64,000 nucleotides of DNA, taken from assembly GCF_000987775.1 (NCBI RefSeq), contig NZ_LAHO01000006.1, forward strand, positions 124,001 through 188,000, read 5' to 3'. The position numbers were made by a program, and so were the translations under genes. Positions 31,239-45,450 of this stretch are shown in pieces (the first letter of the stretch is position 1; the number at the start of each line of letters is the position of its first letter). The notes beneath the pieces are model-generated. The model did not search any database. It was not told where the DNA came from and saw only the letters and a list, made by a program, of their open reading frames with translations. This DNA is from Arsukibacterium ikkense. GTDB taxonomy: Bacteria; Pseudomonadota; Gammaproteobacteria; Enterobacterales; Alteromonadaceae.

Positions 31239-31502
31239 TTAGCTTTTCTCATTATGCTTATCAGGAACGGGATCATCACCGCCCTTATGTAAGGGGTGAC
31301 ATTTTAATATGCGTTTGCCTGCTAACCAAGCACCTTTTACCGCACCAAAGCGCTCAATAGCGGTAATGGCATAATGCGAACAGGTTGGATTGAAGCGACA
31401 ATGCGGCCCCAGCAGCGGGCTTATAACCAGCTGATAGCCACGAACCAGCATTAACATCAGCTTGATTGTAAAGCGATGTACTGGCGAGCGATTTTGCTCC
31501 AT
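31239..31502 (-). CDS. yidD: Membrane protein insertion efficiency factor YidD
   Basis: An 87-residue protein with an amphipathic N-terminus ([19 protein letters not shown]) and the family motif [19 protein letters not shown], then [20 protein letters not shown]. It helps YidC-dependent insertion. Its start overlaps the 3' end of rnpA by 46 bp and it ends 3 bp before yidC, the order conserved in proteobacteria. Confidence 0.95.
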   Translation of the reverse strand: MEQNRSPVHRFTIKLMLMLVRGYQLVISPLLGPHCRFNPTCSHYAITAIERFGAVKGAWLAGKRILKCHPLHKGGDDPVPDKHNEKS

Positions 31503-31825
31503 AGTCGTTCCAGTTGTTTCAACAGTTCACTATTCGGGGTGTTACTGATATCACCCTTTACCATTAATACCAGATCGACGCCGGGCAACTGGTGTTGATG
31601 CAAACGAAAGCTGTCACGCACACAACGTTTTATACGATTGCGTTGCACGGCCAATTTAACACGTTTTTTAGCGATAGTAAGGCCTAATCGCGGATGTGCC
31701 AGCTGATTTGGTTTTGCAAGAATGGTAAACAGGGGAGATGCAACCCGAAACGGGTGTTGGAAGACATTGTCGAATTGACTGGGAGTTAACAGGCGTAACT
31801 CCCGGCCGAAGTTCAGGCTGACCAC
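31457..31825 (-). CDS. rnpA: Ribonuclease P protein component
   Basis: A 122-residue basic protein that helps the RNase P RNA cleave tRNA precursors. It starts with GTG ([17 protein letters not shown]), as in E. coli, has the RNR motif in [18 protein letters not shown] and ends with a helical tail. It lies 18 bp after rpmH. The overlap with yidD is 46 bp. Confidence 0.95.
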   Translation of the reverse strand: MVSLNFGRELRLLTPSQFDNVFQHPFRVASPLFTILAKPNQLAHPRLGLTIAKKRVKLAVQRNRIKRCVRDSFRLHQHQLPGVDLVLMVKGDISNTPNSELLKQLERLWSKIARQYIALQSS

Positions 31826-31843
31826 GCAGCGCTTAACAGCCGA

Positions 31844-32421
<578 letters not shown>

Positions 32422-33801
32422 GTGTATCAATCTGTTTGGCAAAATTGTTTACAGGCATTGCAGGCTGAGCTTCCTGCCCAGCATTTCAGTATGTGGATCC
32501 GGCCGTTACAAGCTGATAGCTCTTCTGACTCACTGATCCTGTATGCGCCAAACCGCTTTGTACTGGATTGGGTGCGCGAAAAGTATTTAAACCGGATCCT
32601 CGAGCTGATCCAGGATTATTGCGGTGATGATGCGCCCAGGCTGAAGTTTGATGTCGGTAATAGTCAGCAGCAAACGAAACGGCCACCTGGCAATAGCCAT
32701 TTACCGCCGCCAGAACCGAATACTAATAATCAGCCACCGGCACCGCGTGAAGTGGCTGAGCCTGCCCCAAAAACTATCGTGCGCAGCAATGTGCGGGCCA
32801 ATTACACCTTTACCAACTTTGTTGAGGGTAAATCAAACCAGCTGGCCCGCGCTGCTGCCAGCCAGGTTGCGGATAACCCTGGCACAGCTTACAACCCGTT
32901 ATTTATTTATGGCGGTACCGGCCTTGGTAAAACCCACTTATTACATGCGGTAGGTAATGGCATTCTGGCGAAAAAGCCCGACGCTAAAGTGATCTATATG
33001 CATTCTGAACGCTTTGTGCAGGATATGGTTAAAGCCTTGCAAAACAATCAGATAGAAGAATTTAAACGTTATTACCGTTCAGTTGATGCGCTGCTTATCG
33101 ATGATATTCAATTCTTTGCTAACAAAGAGCGCTCGCAGGAAGAGTTTTTTCATACCTTTAATGCGTTACTCGAAGGCAACCAGCAAATAATTTTAACCAG
33201 TGACCGTTACCCGAAAGAAATCGATGGTGTGGAAGACCGGCTGAAATCACGTTTTGGTTGGGGCTTAACCATCGCCATCGAGCCGCCGGAATTAGAAACC
33301 CGGGTCGCTATTCTGATGCGCAAAGCGCAGGAAAACCAAATTCGCTTACCGGAAGAAGTGGCTTTTTTTGTGGCCAAGCGGTTGCGCTCTAACGTGCGTG
33401 AATTGGAAGGCGCTTTAAACCGGGTTATTGCCAACGCTAATTTTACCGGACGGCCGATTACCATCGATTTTGTACGTGAAGCACTGCGTGATTTACTGGC
33501 GCTGCAGGATAAACTGGTTACCATTGAGAATATTCAGAAAACGGTGGCCGAGTATTATAAAATCCGGATTGCCGACTTATTGTCTAAGCGCCGCTCGCGT
33601 TCAGTCGCCCGGCCACGACAAATGGCCATGGCGTTATCGAAAGAGCTTACCAACCATAGCCTGCCAGAAATTGGCGATGCCTTTGGTGGTCGCGATCACA
33701 CCACAGTGCTGCATGCCTGTCGCAAAATAGAATCATTAAAGGAAGAAACCCACGAAATAAAAGAGGATTTTCAAAACCTCATTCGTACGTTGTCTTCATA
33801 G
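32422..33801 (+). CDS. dnaA: Chromosomal replication initiator DnaA
   Basis: A 459-residue AAA+ initiator. Domain I is the N-terminal 75 residues, domain II is a Pro/Asn/Gln-rich linker (80-120), domain III has Walker A GGTGLGKT (164-171) and LLIDDIQFF, and domain IV ends with the DnaA signature [16 protein letters not shown]. Start is GTG 32422 with AGGAG about 6 nt upstream. Its targets, oriC boxes, lie nearly 10 kb away, and boxes in its own promoter suggest autoregulation. Confidence 0.98.
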   Translation: MYQSVWQNCLQALQAELPAQHFSMWIRPLQADSSSDSLILYAPNRFVLDWVREKYLNRILELIQDYCGDDAPRLKFDVGNSQQQTKRPPGNSHLPPPEPNTNNQPPAPREVAEPAPKTIVRSNVRANYTFTNFVEGKSNQLARAAASQVADNPGTAYNPLFIYGGTGLGKTHLLHAVGNGILAKKPDAKVIYMHSERFVQDMVKALQNNQIEEFKRYYRSVDALLIDDIQFFANKERSQEEFFHTFNALLEGNQQIILTSDRYPKEIDGVEDRLKSRFGWGLTIAIEPPELETRVAILMRKAQENQIRLPEEVAFFVAKRLRSNVRELEGALNRVIANANFTGRPITIDFVREALRDLLALQDKLVTIENIQKTVAEYYKIRIADLLSKRRSRSVARPRQMAMALSKELTNHSLPEIGDAFGGRDHTTVLHACRKIESLKEETHEIKEDFQNLIRTLSS

Positions 33802-33837
33802 CCGGTTTTACAGGGTCATCCTAATTAGGGTTAAGTT

Positions 33838-34941
33838 ATGCAATTTGTTATTAACAGAGACGCCTTACTCAAGCCATTACAAATGGTCTCGGGCGCCATC
33901 GAGCGCCGGCACACCTTACCGATCTTATCCAACGTCTTGCTGGAAGTGACTGAGCAACAGTTAGCGCTTACCGGCACTGATTTAGAGGTAGAGCTGGTTG
34001 CTACCACCGACGCGGTGCAGGTGCAGCAGATTGGCCGGGTGACCGTGCCAGCAAAAAAACTTTTGGATATTTGCCGCAGTTTGCCCGAAGGAAGCGACAT
34101 TAAAGTGGTGCTGCAGGCTGAAAGCTGTATTTTAACCTGTGGTAAAACCAAGTTTACCTTATCAACCTTGAGTGCGGCCGAGTACCCAAACCTGGAAAGC
34201 TGGCAGGGTGAGGTTGATATTAGTATCAGCCGGGCACAACTACGTAAATTGCTGGACGATACCGCTTTTTCAATGGCAAACCAGGACGTGCGCTATTATC
34301 TGAATGGGTTATTGTTTGAAGTGGATAACGGCAGCCTAACCGCAGTGGGTACTGATGGCCACCGCCTGGCGCTTAGTAAGTTAGTACTGCCCGGTGTTAA
34401 TTTGCAGCAAAAGCAAATAATTATTCCACGCAAAGGCGTGCTGGAAATTATGCGGCTGCTGGCTAATGATGATCAGCTTATTCAGTTAAGCCTGGGCCAG
34501 AACCACATTCGTTTATCTGATCAGGGTTTTACCTTTAGCAGTAAGCTGATAGATGGTCGCTTTCCGGATTATCGCCGGGTGCTGCCACGCAATAGTACCA
34601 AGTTAGTTACGGCTCATCGGCCGGTGTTGAAAGATGCCTGTACCCGCGCTTCAATTTTATCTAATGAAAAATACCGGGGCGTGCGCTTTACCCTGAATAA
34701 CAACGAACTGCAAATCATGGCTAATAACCCTGAGCATGAACAGGCAGAAGAAGTGATAGAAGTAGAGTACGAAGGTGACATACTGGAAATCGGCTTTAAT
34801 GTCGGTTATATGCTGGATGTACTAAATACCCTAAATACCGACCTGGTAATTTTGCATTTAAATGACGCTAACTCCAGTACCTTAATTGAGGGTGTTGGCA
34901 ATGAGGGTGCGTCTTATGTTGTTATGCCGATGCGCCTGTAA
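33838..34941 (+). CDS. dnaN: DNA polymerase III beta sliding clamp
   Basis: A 367-residue clamp of three similar domains that forms a ring dimer on DNA and tethers polymerase III. It starts MQFVINRDALLKPLQMVSGA and ends EGASYVVMPMRL, both family hallmarks; the C-terminal MPMRL lies by the client-binding pocket. It follows dnaA by 36 bp and precedes recF by 3 bp, the classic order. Confidence 0.98.
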   Translation: MQFVINRDALLKPLQMVSGAIERRHTLPILSNVLLEVTEQQLALTGTDLEVELVATTDAVQVQQIGRVTVPAKKLLDICRSLPEGSDIKVVLQAESCILTCGKTKFTLSTLSAAEYPNLESWQGEVDISISRAQLRKLLDDTAFSMANQDVRYYLNGLLFEVDNGSLTAVGTDGHRLALSKLVLPGVNLQQKQIIIPRKGVLEIMRLLANDDQLIQLSLGQNHIRLSDQGFTFSSKLIDGRFPDYRRVLPRNSTKLVTAHRPVLKDACTRASILSNEKYRGVRFTLNNNELQIMANNPEHEQAEEVIEVEYEGDILEIGFNVGYMLDVLNTLNTDLVILHLNDANSSTLIEGVGNEGASYVVMPMRL

Positions 34942-34944
34942 ATA

Positions 34945-38464
<3,520 letters not shown>

Positions 38465-38485
38465 CTTTTCACCACATAACACGAC

Positions 38486-38501
38486 AGGGGCTACGGCCCC
38501 T
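38486..38501 (+). terminator. Short hairpin after gyrB
   Basis: AGGGGC and GCCCCT pair over a TACG tetraloop 21 bp after the gyrB stop. The downstream sequence has only a short T run, so it may be a weak terminator before glyQ. Confidence 0.35.
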
Positions 38502-38527
38502 CAGTCATTTTAGCGAGTTAGCAGCGC

Positions 38528-39454
38528 ATGCATAAATACGATATTAAAACCTTTCAGGGCCTGATCTTAGCTCTGCAGGATTACTGGGCGCGACAGGGCT
38601 GTGTTATTGTGCAGCCGTTGGATTTAGAAGTGGGGGCCGGTACCTTTCACCCTATGACATTTTTGCGTTCACTAGGGCCAGAACCGACCAATGTGGCCTA
38701 TGTCCAGCCGTGCCGCAGGCCGACCGATGGCCGTTATGGTGAAAACCCGAACCGCTTACAGCATTACTATCAGTTTCAGGTGATTTTAAAACCGTCACCC
38801 GACAATATTCAGGAGCTGTATTTAGGCTCGCTGCGTGAGCTGGGGATTGATACCCTGGTGCATGACATCCGCTTTGTTGAAGATAACTGGGAATCGCCGA
38901 CACTGGGCGCCTGGGGTCTGGGTTGGGAAGTATGGTTAAACGGCATGGAAGTAACCCAGTTTACTTACTTCCAGCAGGTGGGTGGCTTAGAATGCCGGCC
39001 GGTTACCGGCGAAATTACCTACGGCCTAGAGCGGCTGGCTATGTATATCCAGGGTGTTGATTCTATATATGATCTGGTCTGGACCGACGGCCCGCTCGGC
39101 CTGGTCACCTATGGTGATGTGTTTCATCAGAATGAAGTAGAGCAGTCGACCTATAATTTTGAACATGCTGATGTAGCGGCGTTATTTGCCCAGTTTGATC
39201 AGTGTGAAAAAGAAAGCCATTACCTGATAGAGCAGGGCCTGGCGTTGCCGGCCTATGAAAAAGTAATGAAAGCATCACATGCCTTTAATATGCTGGATGC
39301 GCGCCATGCCATTTCGGTAACCGAGCGCCAGCGCTATATTCTGCGGGTGCGTACCTTAGCCAAAGCCTGTGCCGAAGCCTATTTTGCCAGCCGGGAAAAG
39401 CTGGGCTTTCCGCTTTGTAAAAATGGCCAGCAACCGCAGCAGGAGGCTAAATGA
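38528..39454 (+). CDS. glyQ: Glycyl-tRNA synthetase alpha chain
   Basis: A 308-residue catalytic class II synthetase subunit of the alpha2beta2 bacterial type. [38 protein letters not shown] and the [14 protein letters not shown] stretch are hallmarks. It charges tRNA-Gly together with GlyS, whose gene overlaps by 4 bp (ATGA). The start ATG is at 38528. Confidence 0.97.
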   Translation: MHKYDIKTFQGLILALQDYWARQGCVIVQPLDLEVGAGTFHPMTFLRSLGPEPTNVAYVQPCRRPTDGRYGENPNRLQHYYQFQVILKPSPDNIQELYLGSLRELGIDTLVHDIRFVEDNWESPTLGAWGLGWEVWLNGMEVTQFTYFQQVGGLECRPVTGEITYGLERLAMYIQGVDSIYDLVWTDGPLGLVTYGDVFHQNEVEQSTYNFEHADVAALFAQFDQCEKESHYLIEQGLALPAYEKVMKASHAFNMLDARHAISVTERQRYILRVRTLAKACAEAYFASREKLGFPLCKNGQQPQQEAK

Positions 39455-41508
39455 GCGCACAAGATTTTCTGGTAGAAATTGGCACTGAAGAGTTGCCACC
39501 TAAAGCCCTTAAAACGCTGGCAACAGCATTCGCCGATAATATTGGCAGTGAGCTGGCAAAACAGCAATTAAGCCATGGCGACATCGTCTGGTACGCTGCT
39601 CCGCGGCGCTTAGCGGTGCGGGTAAATGGCCTTGCTGCCAGCCAGGCCGATAAAGTGGTAGAGAAGCGTGGCCCAGCTATTGCCGCGGCCTTTGACACAG
39701 ACGGTAAGTCTACCAAGGCTGCGGCCGGCTGGGCAGCAGGTTGCGGTATTAGCGTTGAGCAAGCCGAGCGGCTGGAAACCGATAAAGGCGCCTGGTTGCT
39801 GCATAAGCAGCTGCAGCCTGGGCAGAATACCGTGGCCTTGTTAGCGGAAATTATTAAAGCGGCGCTGGCCAAATTACCGATAGCCCGACCTATGCGCTGG
39901 GGCAGCTCGGACGCCGAGTTTATCCGGCCGGTACATACCATTGTCATGCTGTATGGCAACGACATTGTGCCCGCCACTATTTTGGGCCGCCGCAGCAGCA
40001 ACCAAAGTTATGGCCATCGTTTTCATGCCCCGGCGTTAGTTACAATAGCCAATGCTGATGCCTATTTGCCGACCTTACAGCAGGCCTATGTGGTCGCTGA
40101 CTATCAGCAGCGTAAAGCGACCATTGCCAAACAAGTGCAAGCAACCGCTGACAGCTTAGGTGCAGTGGCACAAATGGATGACGCCTTGCTGGAAGAGGTG
40201 GCATCTTTAGTGGAGTGGCCTGTGGTATTAGTGGGCAGCTTTGAGCAAAGCTTCCTGCAGGTACCGGCCGAGCCGCTAATTTCAACGATGAAAGATAACC
40301 AGAAATACTTCTCGTTACTTGATAAGCAGGGCAAGTTAATCAACAAGTTTATCTTTGTGACCAATATCGACAGTAAAGATCCGCAGCAAATTATCAGCGG
40401 TAATGAGAAAGTGGTACGGCCGCGTTTGGCCGATGCCGAGTTCTTCTTTAACACTGATCGTAAAACCAAACTGGCTGACCGGCTCGACAGCTTGAAAACC
40501 GTATTATTCCAGCAGCAGCTCGGTACCCTGGCTGAAAAGTCAGAGCGCATTAGCAAGGTTGCAGGTTTTGTCGCAGCCAAAATTGGTGCTGAGCCGGCGG
40601 CAGCAGAGCGGGCCGGCTTATTGTCGAAGACTGATTTAATGACCAATATGGTGGGTGAGTTCCCGGAAGTGCAGGGCATTATGGGCATGCACTATGCCAG
40701 GCTGGATGGTGAAAGCGAAGCTGTGGCTCTGGCATTGAACGAGCAGTATATGCCGCGCTTTGCCGGCGACCAGTTACCGAGTCGGTTAGAGGGTGCGGCG
40801 GTGGCGATAGCCGATAAGCTGGATACTTTAGTGGGTATTTTTGGCATTGGCCAGATACCTAAAGGCGATAAAGACCCGTTCGCGCTGCGCCGGGCCGCCA
40901 TTGGCGCGCTGCGGATTATGGTGGAAAAGCAGTTACCGCTGGATCTGGTTGAGCTGATTGGCTTTAGCCAGCAAACTTTTGGCAGCAAGTTAACTAACCC
41001 TAAAGTTGCCGACGAAGTACTGGACTTTATGCTCGGCCGCTTCCGCGCCTGGTATCAGGATGAAGGCTATGCGGTTGATGTTATTCAGGCAGTGTTAGCG
41101 CGCAGGCCGACCAGCCCGAGCGACTTTGACCGGCGGGTAAGTGCAGTGGCTGCATTCAGCAAACTGGACGCCGCAGCGGCCCTGGCAGCAGCCAATAAGC
41201 GGGTGGCGAATATACTGGCCAAAGTAACCGAAGCTATCCCGAAACAAGTAAGCACTAACTTACTGCAAGAGAGCGCAGAGCAAGCACTTTATCAGGCAAT
41301 AACGGCTGAACAGGCTTATCAGGCTGAAGGCCACAGTTATAGCGACAGCCTGGCTCATTTAGCCGGTATGCGCAGCGTGATCGACAGCTTTTTTGACCAG
41401 GTAATGGTGAATGCCGAGGATAATGCAGTGCGCTTTAACCGCTTAGCGCTGTTACAGCAACTGCGTGAATTGTTTCTGCAAGTGGCCGATATTTCTGTCT
41501 TACAGTAA
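39451..41508 (+). CDS. glyS: Glycyl-tRNA synthetase beta chain
   Basis: A 685-residue tRNA-binding subunit. It starts [20 protein letters not shown], has [28 protein letters not shown] sequence and the HD-like region, and ends with an anticodon-binding domain including [19 protein letters not shown]. It is coupled to glyQ by a 4-bp overlap and followed by a bidirectional terminator. Confidence 0.97.
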   Translation: MSAQDFLVEIGTEELPPKALKTLATAFADNIGSELAKQQLSHGDIVWYAAPRRLAVRVNGLAASQADKVVEKRGPAIAAAFDTDGKSTKAAAGWAAGCGISVEQAERLETDKGAWLLHKQLQPGQNTVALLAEIIKAALAKLPIARPMRWGSSDAEFIRPVHTIVMLYGNDIVPATILGRRSSNQSYGHRFHAPALVTIANADAYLPTLQQAYVVADYQQRKATIAKQVQATADSLGAVAQMDDALLEEVASLVEWPVVLVGSFEQSFLQVPAEPLISTMKDNQKYFSLLDKQGKLINKFIFVTNIDSKDPQQIISGNEKVVRPRLADAEFFFNTDRKTKLADRLDSLKTVLFQQQLGTLAEKSERISKVAGFVAAKIGAEPAAAERAGLLSKTDLMTNMVGEFPEVQGIMGMHYARLDGESEAVALALNEQYMPRFAGDQLPSRLEGAAVAIADKLDTLVGIFGIGQIPKGDKDPFALRRAAIGALRIMVEKQLPLDLVELIGFSQQTFGSKLTNPKVADEVLDFMLGRFRAWYQDEGYAVDVIQAVLARRPTSPSDFDRRVSAVAAFSKLDAAAALAAANKRVANILAKVTEAIPKQVSTNLLQESAEQALYQAITAEQAYQAEGHSYSDSLAHLAGMRSVIDSFFDQVMVNAEDNAVRFNRLALLQQLRELFLQVADISVLQ

Positions 41509-41531
41509 TACAGGCTTCAGCTTCTGAAATA

Positions 41532-41559
41532 AAAAAGCCAGCTTAACCGCTGGCTTTTT
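41532..41559. terminator. Bidirectional terminator between glyS and the M56 gene
   Basis: AAAAAGCCAGC and GCTGGCTTTTT form an 11-bp stem over a 6-nt loop, with A/T flanks that give a U-tract on both strands. It serves glyS on the plus strand and the M56-TonB gene on the minus strand. Confidence 0.85.
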
Positions 41560-41564
41560 GCTAT

Positions 41565-42785
41565 TCAGAGCTTAGGTCTGACCTCAAACTGTTCAATATC
41601 TGAATCAGGATCATGATCAAGTGCAAAGTTTAGTTGTACTTGTACTCCCTTATTGGCTGCTGCATCAGCCGTTGGCTTATAGCGCCACTGTTGCAGCGCT
41701 CTGACCGCCTCTTTCTCAAACACGCCTTCAGGCTGTGCTTGAATAACCACTATGTCACTGGTTGAACCGTCGGGCTCGACATTAAACTTTAATTGCACTA
41801 AACCTTCGATACGGTTTTCAACCGCCTTTATTGGGTATCTGGGTTCGATAAGCACTACGGGCTTCGGGCCTGCCTTAGCTGTCGTGGCGAGGTTATCAGC
41901 CTGTAATGGCTGCTGCCAAAAGACTGCCGCAACACATAAGCTAGCAAGCAGAATCAAGGTGGGTGCTTTACTGGCACCATGCTGTTGTTTAAGTTGTAAA
42001 AGACGTTCTTTCATCGATTGTTTCGCTCCGTAATGATGACAAAATGGTTGAAAGGTCGCTGATGGCTCAGGAACAGACTGCATTGCTGCCAACAGCGCAT
42101 TGGCATAGCAAAACTGCGTTGAAACGGGTTGCTGTTGTAATACATCAGCATCGCAGGCTAATTCCTGATCAGCACGGTAGCGCCGGTACGCCAGCCACAA
42201 CAGCGGGTGAAACCAGAACAGGCAAAGCAGGGTAATAGCCAGTAAGTTAGCGTGTAAATCACCACGTTGCCAATGGCGCAGCTCGTGCTGCAAAATCAAG
42301 CTGCGTTGCTGGCGGCTAAAGCGCTGCCGAAAATTAGCGGGAAGTATCAGCTGTGGCCGAAGCAGACCAAAAATAGCAGGCCCTTGCTGTGTGCGGCTGA
42401 TGTAGTAGCAGAGCTTACCGCGTTTTTGCTGCCGGCAATGGTTAAGCTGACGTTTTAGCTGGATTACACTCAGCAGGCACCAGCACGCCAGCAGCACTGC
42501 GCCGGTTAGCCAGAGCCAATTTAAGCCTGACAGGTCAGAACTCATATCCAGTTGTTGTTGTAACTTCCCCGCTGTGACCAACATCGTATCAACAGCCGCA
42601 ACGTTCAGGCTGGCAGCGACATTAATGGCAGGTAACAACGGTAAAAATACAGCAACAGGCAGCGCCAGCCATAGAGAATAACAGCTGCGGGCACCAAGCC
42701 ACTTTAACAGCAGGGGATGAGCCAACAGTAGCAAGCCACTGAGCACTGCCAGCAAAAGGCTGCTTTGCCATAGCCACGAGATCAT
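41565..42785 (-). CDS. M56-family metallopeptidase with C-terminal TonB domain
   Basis: A 406-residue BlaR1/MecR1-like membrane protease. Four hydrophobic segments flank a zinc site HELRH (167-171) with Glu208 in RADQELACD. Instead of a penicillin-binding sensor, the C-terminus after another membrane helix (about 275-290) is a TonB-type domain (about 310-395, GLVQLKFNVEPDGSTSDIVV, EAVRALQQWRYKP). It overlaps the BlaI-like repressor gene by 4 bp and would cleave that repressor on a periplasmic cue. The signal is unknown. It is not by itself evidence of beta-lactam resistance. Confidence 0.85.
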   Translation of the reverse strand: MISWLWQSSLLLAVLSGLLLLAHPLLLKWLGARSCYSLWLALPVAVFLPLLPAINVAASLNVAAVDTMLVTAGKLQQQLDMSSDLSGLNWLWLTGAVLLACWCLLSVIQLKRQLNHCRQQKRGKLCYYISRTQQGPAIFGLLRPQLILPANFRQRFSRQQRSLILQHELRHWQRGDLHANLLAITLLCLFWFHPLLWLAYRRYRADQELACDADVLQQQPVSTQFCYANALLAAMQSVPEPSATFQPFCHHYGAKQSMKERLLQLKQQHGASKAPTLILLASLCVAAVFWQQPLQADNLATTAKAGPKPVVLIEPRYPIKAVENRIEGLVQLKFNVEPDGSTSDIVVIQAQPEGVFEKEAVRALQQWRYKPTADAAANKGVQVQLNFALDHDPDSDIEQFEVRPKL

Positions 42786-43168
42786 GACTTATCCTCCTGC
42801 TGCTGTTCCAGCTCTGCCACCAGTTGTTTTAACTCGGCTAAGTCAGCGGCACTCAGCTCATTTTTGCGGGCAAAACTTGCCACCAATGGTGCCACCCGCC
42901 CCGCGAACAGTCTTTGAACAAAGCTGCCACTGGCAAGTTGTTGATAATCTTGCTGTGCTATACGTGCGCTATATAAATAGGCCCGACCTTGCATTTCATA
43001 GCTAAGGGCTGCTTTGCTTACCAGTCGGTTAAGTAAGGTCTTTACGGTTTTTTCGTGCCAGTCTTTCTGTTGCTGCAAGTAGAGAATCACCTCGGTTGCC
43101 GTGCAGGGCTGCGTTTGCCAGATTGCCTGCATCACTTCAAGCTCTGTATTGCTAATGTCTATTGCCAT
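42782..43168 (-). CDS. BlaI/MecI/CopY-family repressor
   Basis: A 128-residue winged-helix repressor. ISNTELEVMQAIWQTQPCTA, the KTVKTLLNRLVSKAALSYEM recognition region and a Leu/Glu-rich C-terminal dimer helix fit the family. It should bind the two tandem ATTACA-TGTAAT dyads just upstream and be inactivated by the M56 peptidase encoded next, as in bla and mec systems. The proteolysis site is not obvious to me. Confidence 0.9.
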   Translation of the reverse strand: MAIDISNTELEVMQAIWQTQPCTATEVILYLQQQKDWHEKTVKTLLNRLVSKAALSYEMQGRAYLYSARIAQQDYQQLASGSFVQRLFAGRVAPLVASFARKNELSAADLAELKQLVAELEQQQEDKS

Positions 43169-43181
43169 AATGCCACCTAAG

Positions 43182-43218
43182 ATTACACTTGTAATTCAAG
43201 TAAGATTACACCTGTAAT
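43182..43218. promoter_or_regulatory. Tandem BlaI-type operators
   Basis: ATTACACTTGTAAT (43182-43195) and ATTACACCTGTAAT (43205-43218) are near-identical palindromes 23 bp apart centre to centre, about two helical turns. TACA/TGTA half-sites are typical of BlaI/MecI operators. They lie 14-50 bp upstream of the repressor start. Confidence 0.8.
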
Positions 43219-43327
43219 TCTAATTAGCAAGTCGTTTGGCTAAATATTTTCAGAACTGAATGTTTGGTAGCAATTGTGGTAGACGTAACCTAGGCTGAGA
43301 GAATTGAAAAGTAAAAGCTATATAGCG

Positions 43328-43354
43328 TGAACCTGAACCGTTTTCGCATCGTCT
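43328..43354 (+). promoter_or_regulatory. Possible ECF-type promoter
   Basis: TGAACC (43328-43333) is followed after 16 bp by CGTCT (43350-43354), the -35 AAC plus -10 CGTC pattern of ECF sigma promoters. It lies about 30 bp before the sigma gene and suggests autoregulation. Confidence 0.5.
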
Positions 43355-43385
43355 GTTACAGGCAATAACAAGATTAAGGGCAAGA

Positions 43386-43919
43386 ATGCAGCAGGCGCAA
43401 CTCGATTTACTGGTGCTGGCCATGCAAGGGGGCGATAGGCGGGCGTTTAGCTTGTTATACCAGCATTATCACCGTGACTTACGCCGGTTTGCGGCTTATT
43501 TGCTGGCTAATCCGGCAGTGGCGGAAGACCTGGTGCAAAACGTCTGGTTAAAGGTAAGCCAGCGGATTGGCCGCTTAAATGACCCGGCGGTGTTTACCAG
43601 CTGGTTGTACCGGGCAGTGCGCTGGGAAGTGCTGGATTATCAGAAGCAAGTGGCGAGCCAAAAACAGCAGCCAATTGATGATGCTGAGCTAATCGCCGCC
43701 AGCGGCCCGGACTATACCCAGCAGCATGCTGCTAACAGCGACTTGGCAAAAGCAATGGCGCAGTTGGCAGTGGATGAGCGGTTGGTGTTACAGCTGCATT
43801 ACTTGCACGAATTAGAGTTAAGCCAGATAGCGTTAATTCTTGAAATACCAACCGGCACGGTGAAATCACGTTTGCACCGGGCACGACAGCAGTTGCAACA
43901 GCAGTTGCAGGCACAATAA
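43386..43919 (+). CDS. RNA polymerase ECF sigma factor
   Basis: A 177-residue sigma-70 family member with region 2 (LAMQGGDRRAFSLLYQHYHR, LVQNVWLKVSQRIG) and region 4 (LAVDERLVLQLHYLHELEL, IALILEIPTGTVKSRLHRAR). There is no region 1 or 3, so it is an ECF (group IV) sigma. A small membrane protein gene follows by 10 bp and may be its anti-sigma partner. An ECF-like promoter lies just upstream. The signal is unknown. Confidence 0.9.
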   Translation: MQQAQLDLLVLAMQGGDRRAFSLLYQHYHRDLRRFAAYLLANPAVAEDLVQNVWLKVSQRIGRLNDPAVFTSWLYRAVRWEVLDYQKQVASQKQQPIDDAELIAASGPDYTQQHAANSDLAKAMAQLAVDERLVLQLHYLHELELSQIALILEIPTGTVKSRLHRARQQLQQQLQAQ

Positions 43920-43929
43920 GGAACAGCAT

Positions 43930-44292
43930 ATGAACATCGATAACGATATTAAGCAGCAGTTAGCCCACCAGGCGGCAGAGCTGGACAAGCTGATGCGCGA
44001 AGAGCAGGGGCTGGATAAGGTATTGGCATCAGGTTTTAAAGGCGGCTTAGGCAGCATTATGGCCATTGCCTATGTGCTGGCGATAGTGCTGGCCGTGGCT
44101 ATTTTCTACTGTGGCTACCAGTTTTTCACCGTAGCGGCTGAGCAACAATTGTTTTGGGGGGTGCTGTTACTACTGGCCTTTCAGGGCCAGGTTGGCATTA
44201 AACTGTGGATCTGGCTGGAGAGCCATCGCAGCTCAACCCTGCGTGAGCTAAAACGGCTGGAGCTGGCGGTAGCAAGACTGACAAAGCAGTAA
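43930..44292 (+). CDS. Small two-helix membrane protein linked to the sigma factor
   Basis: A 120-residue protein with a charged N-terminal helix (INDDIKQQLAHQAAELDKLM-like), a membrane segment at about 43-68 and a second at about 70-95, and a basic C-terminal helix (SSTLRELKRLELAVARL). It resembles the DUF6768 proteins I recall next to ECF sigma genes, but this is not certain. The tight 10-bp spacing suggests co-transcription with, and possibly control of, the sigma factor. Confidence 0.65.
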   Translation: MNIDNDIKQQLAHQAAELDKLMREEQGLDKVLASGFKGGLGSIMAIAYVLAIVLAVAIFYCGYQFFTVAAEQQLFWGVLLLLAFQGQVGIKLWIWLESHRSSTLRELKRLELAVARLTKQ

Positions 44293-44318
44293 GTTTGTAC
44301 AACAGCCCGACACCGGGC

Positions 44319-45380
44319 CTAACACACCCGGTTGCGCCCGCTGTTTTTAGCCTGATACAGCTGTTTATCGGCATGTTCAATGGCCGCCGCCAGACTGTCG
44401 CTATTGATACAACTGGCAACTCCGAAGCTGGCACTAACCGGTAAGGCGAGTTGCTCGAGTTGCAGTGGGTTATCAAGCAGGGCGTGGCGAATTTTTTCGG
44501 CCACCTGCAGCGCGGCGTCAACAGGGGTTTTTGGCAGAAAAAACAGAAACTCTTCGCCGCCGATCCGACAGGCAATGTCTTGCTGGCGCAGATTATTGCG
44601 AAACAGGCTGGCCAGATGGCGCAATACGGCATCGCCTGCGGCATGGCCGTACTGATCGTTAAGTTGTTTAAAATGGTCAATATCACAAATAATCACGGCC
44701 ATGGGTAACAAAGCATCGGCTTGCTGCTGCAGGCTAAAGTTTAATGACGAGTCGATAAAACGGCGGTTCAGCAGCAAGGTTAGCGGGTCGGTATTGGCCT
44801 GTATCTCTTTGCTTTGTTGCAGTAGCTCCATGGCTTCGTGGCTGCGCTCACGATAATGGTCGTTGATCCAGCAAACAATAATGACGATTAACAAGGAGGC
44901 AATAAAGCGGCTGGCCTCCGCTTCTTTATACTCGGCCATAATCAGCTCAGGGACGAACAACATCAGTGCTAGTACTATGAGTAACAGGCCATTACTGAAC
45001 AGGGCTTTTTTAACGCCCAGCAAGCCAAATAGAATAGCGGGAAAAGGAAACACCCAGTACAAGGCAGTATTATTAAAGCCACCCTGATAAACCAGGCTTA
45101 ATACAAAACAGCCAACCAGCAAGGCTTCAATATTACAGGCCAGGTTTAAGTTGCCTGACCAGCGAAAGTAGCTGATATTAATCAGAAAGGCGGCAGCGGT
45201 ACCAAACAGGATAGCGGGTAGTAACACCTGCTCGGCATAGAAATTTTTAAAACCATAAAAAAACATTACGCTAGAGGTAATATAGCTGACAAAAAACAAG
45301 ATATAACGCCGGCGACGGGCGTCAATTTTACCTGCCTGCTGGGTGCTATCTTTACTCAGGGTTGCCTGCAACAGCCACAT
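44319..45380 (-). CDS. Membrane-bound diguanylate cyclase
   Basis: A 353-residue protein. The first 175 residues hold about six hydrophobic segments and no recognised ligand domain. A GGDEF domain follows with the catalytic motif GGEEF (274-278) and an inhibitory I-site RQQD (265-268) spaced five residues before it. It should make cyclic di-GMP at the inner membrane and be feedback-inhibited. It is a single gene facing the sigma-factor unit. Confidence 0.9.
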   Translation of the reverse strand: MWLLQATLSKDSTQQAGKIDARRRRYILFFVSYITSSVMFFYGFKNFYAEQVLLPAILFGTAAAFLINISYFRWSGNLNLACNIEALLVGCFVLSLVYQGGFNNTALYWVFPFPAILFGLLGVKKALFSNGLLLIVLALMLFVPELIMAEYKEAEASRFIASLLIVIIVCWINDHYRERSHEAMELLQQSKEIQANTDPLTLLLNRRFIDSSLNFSLQQQADALLPMAVIICDIDHFKQLNDQYGHAAGDAVLRHLASLFRNNLRQQDIACRIGGEEFLFFLPKTPVDAALQVAEKIRHALLDNPLQLEQLALPVSASFGVASCINSDSLAAAIEHADKQLYQAKNSGRNRVC

Positions 45381-45450
45381 CTCCGTTTTTTTATTATCCT
45401 AGCACAGAACAGTCGAGGTGTTGCAATTCAGTCAGTTAAAGCGCATGGCG

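Noticed and set aside
41565..43168. Beta-lactam resistance locus
   Set aside because: The BlaR1-like protein lacks a penicillin-binding domain and no beta-lactamase is nearby.
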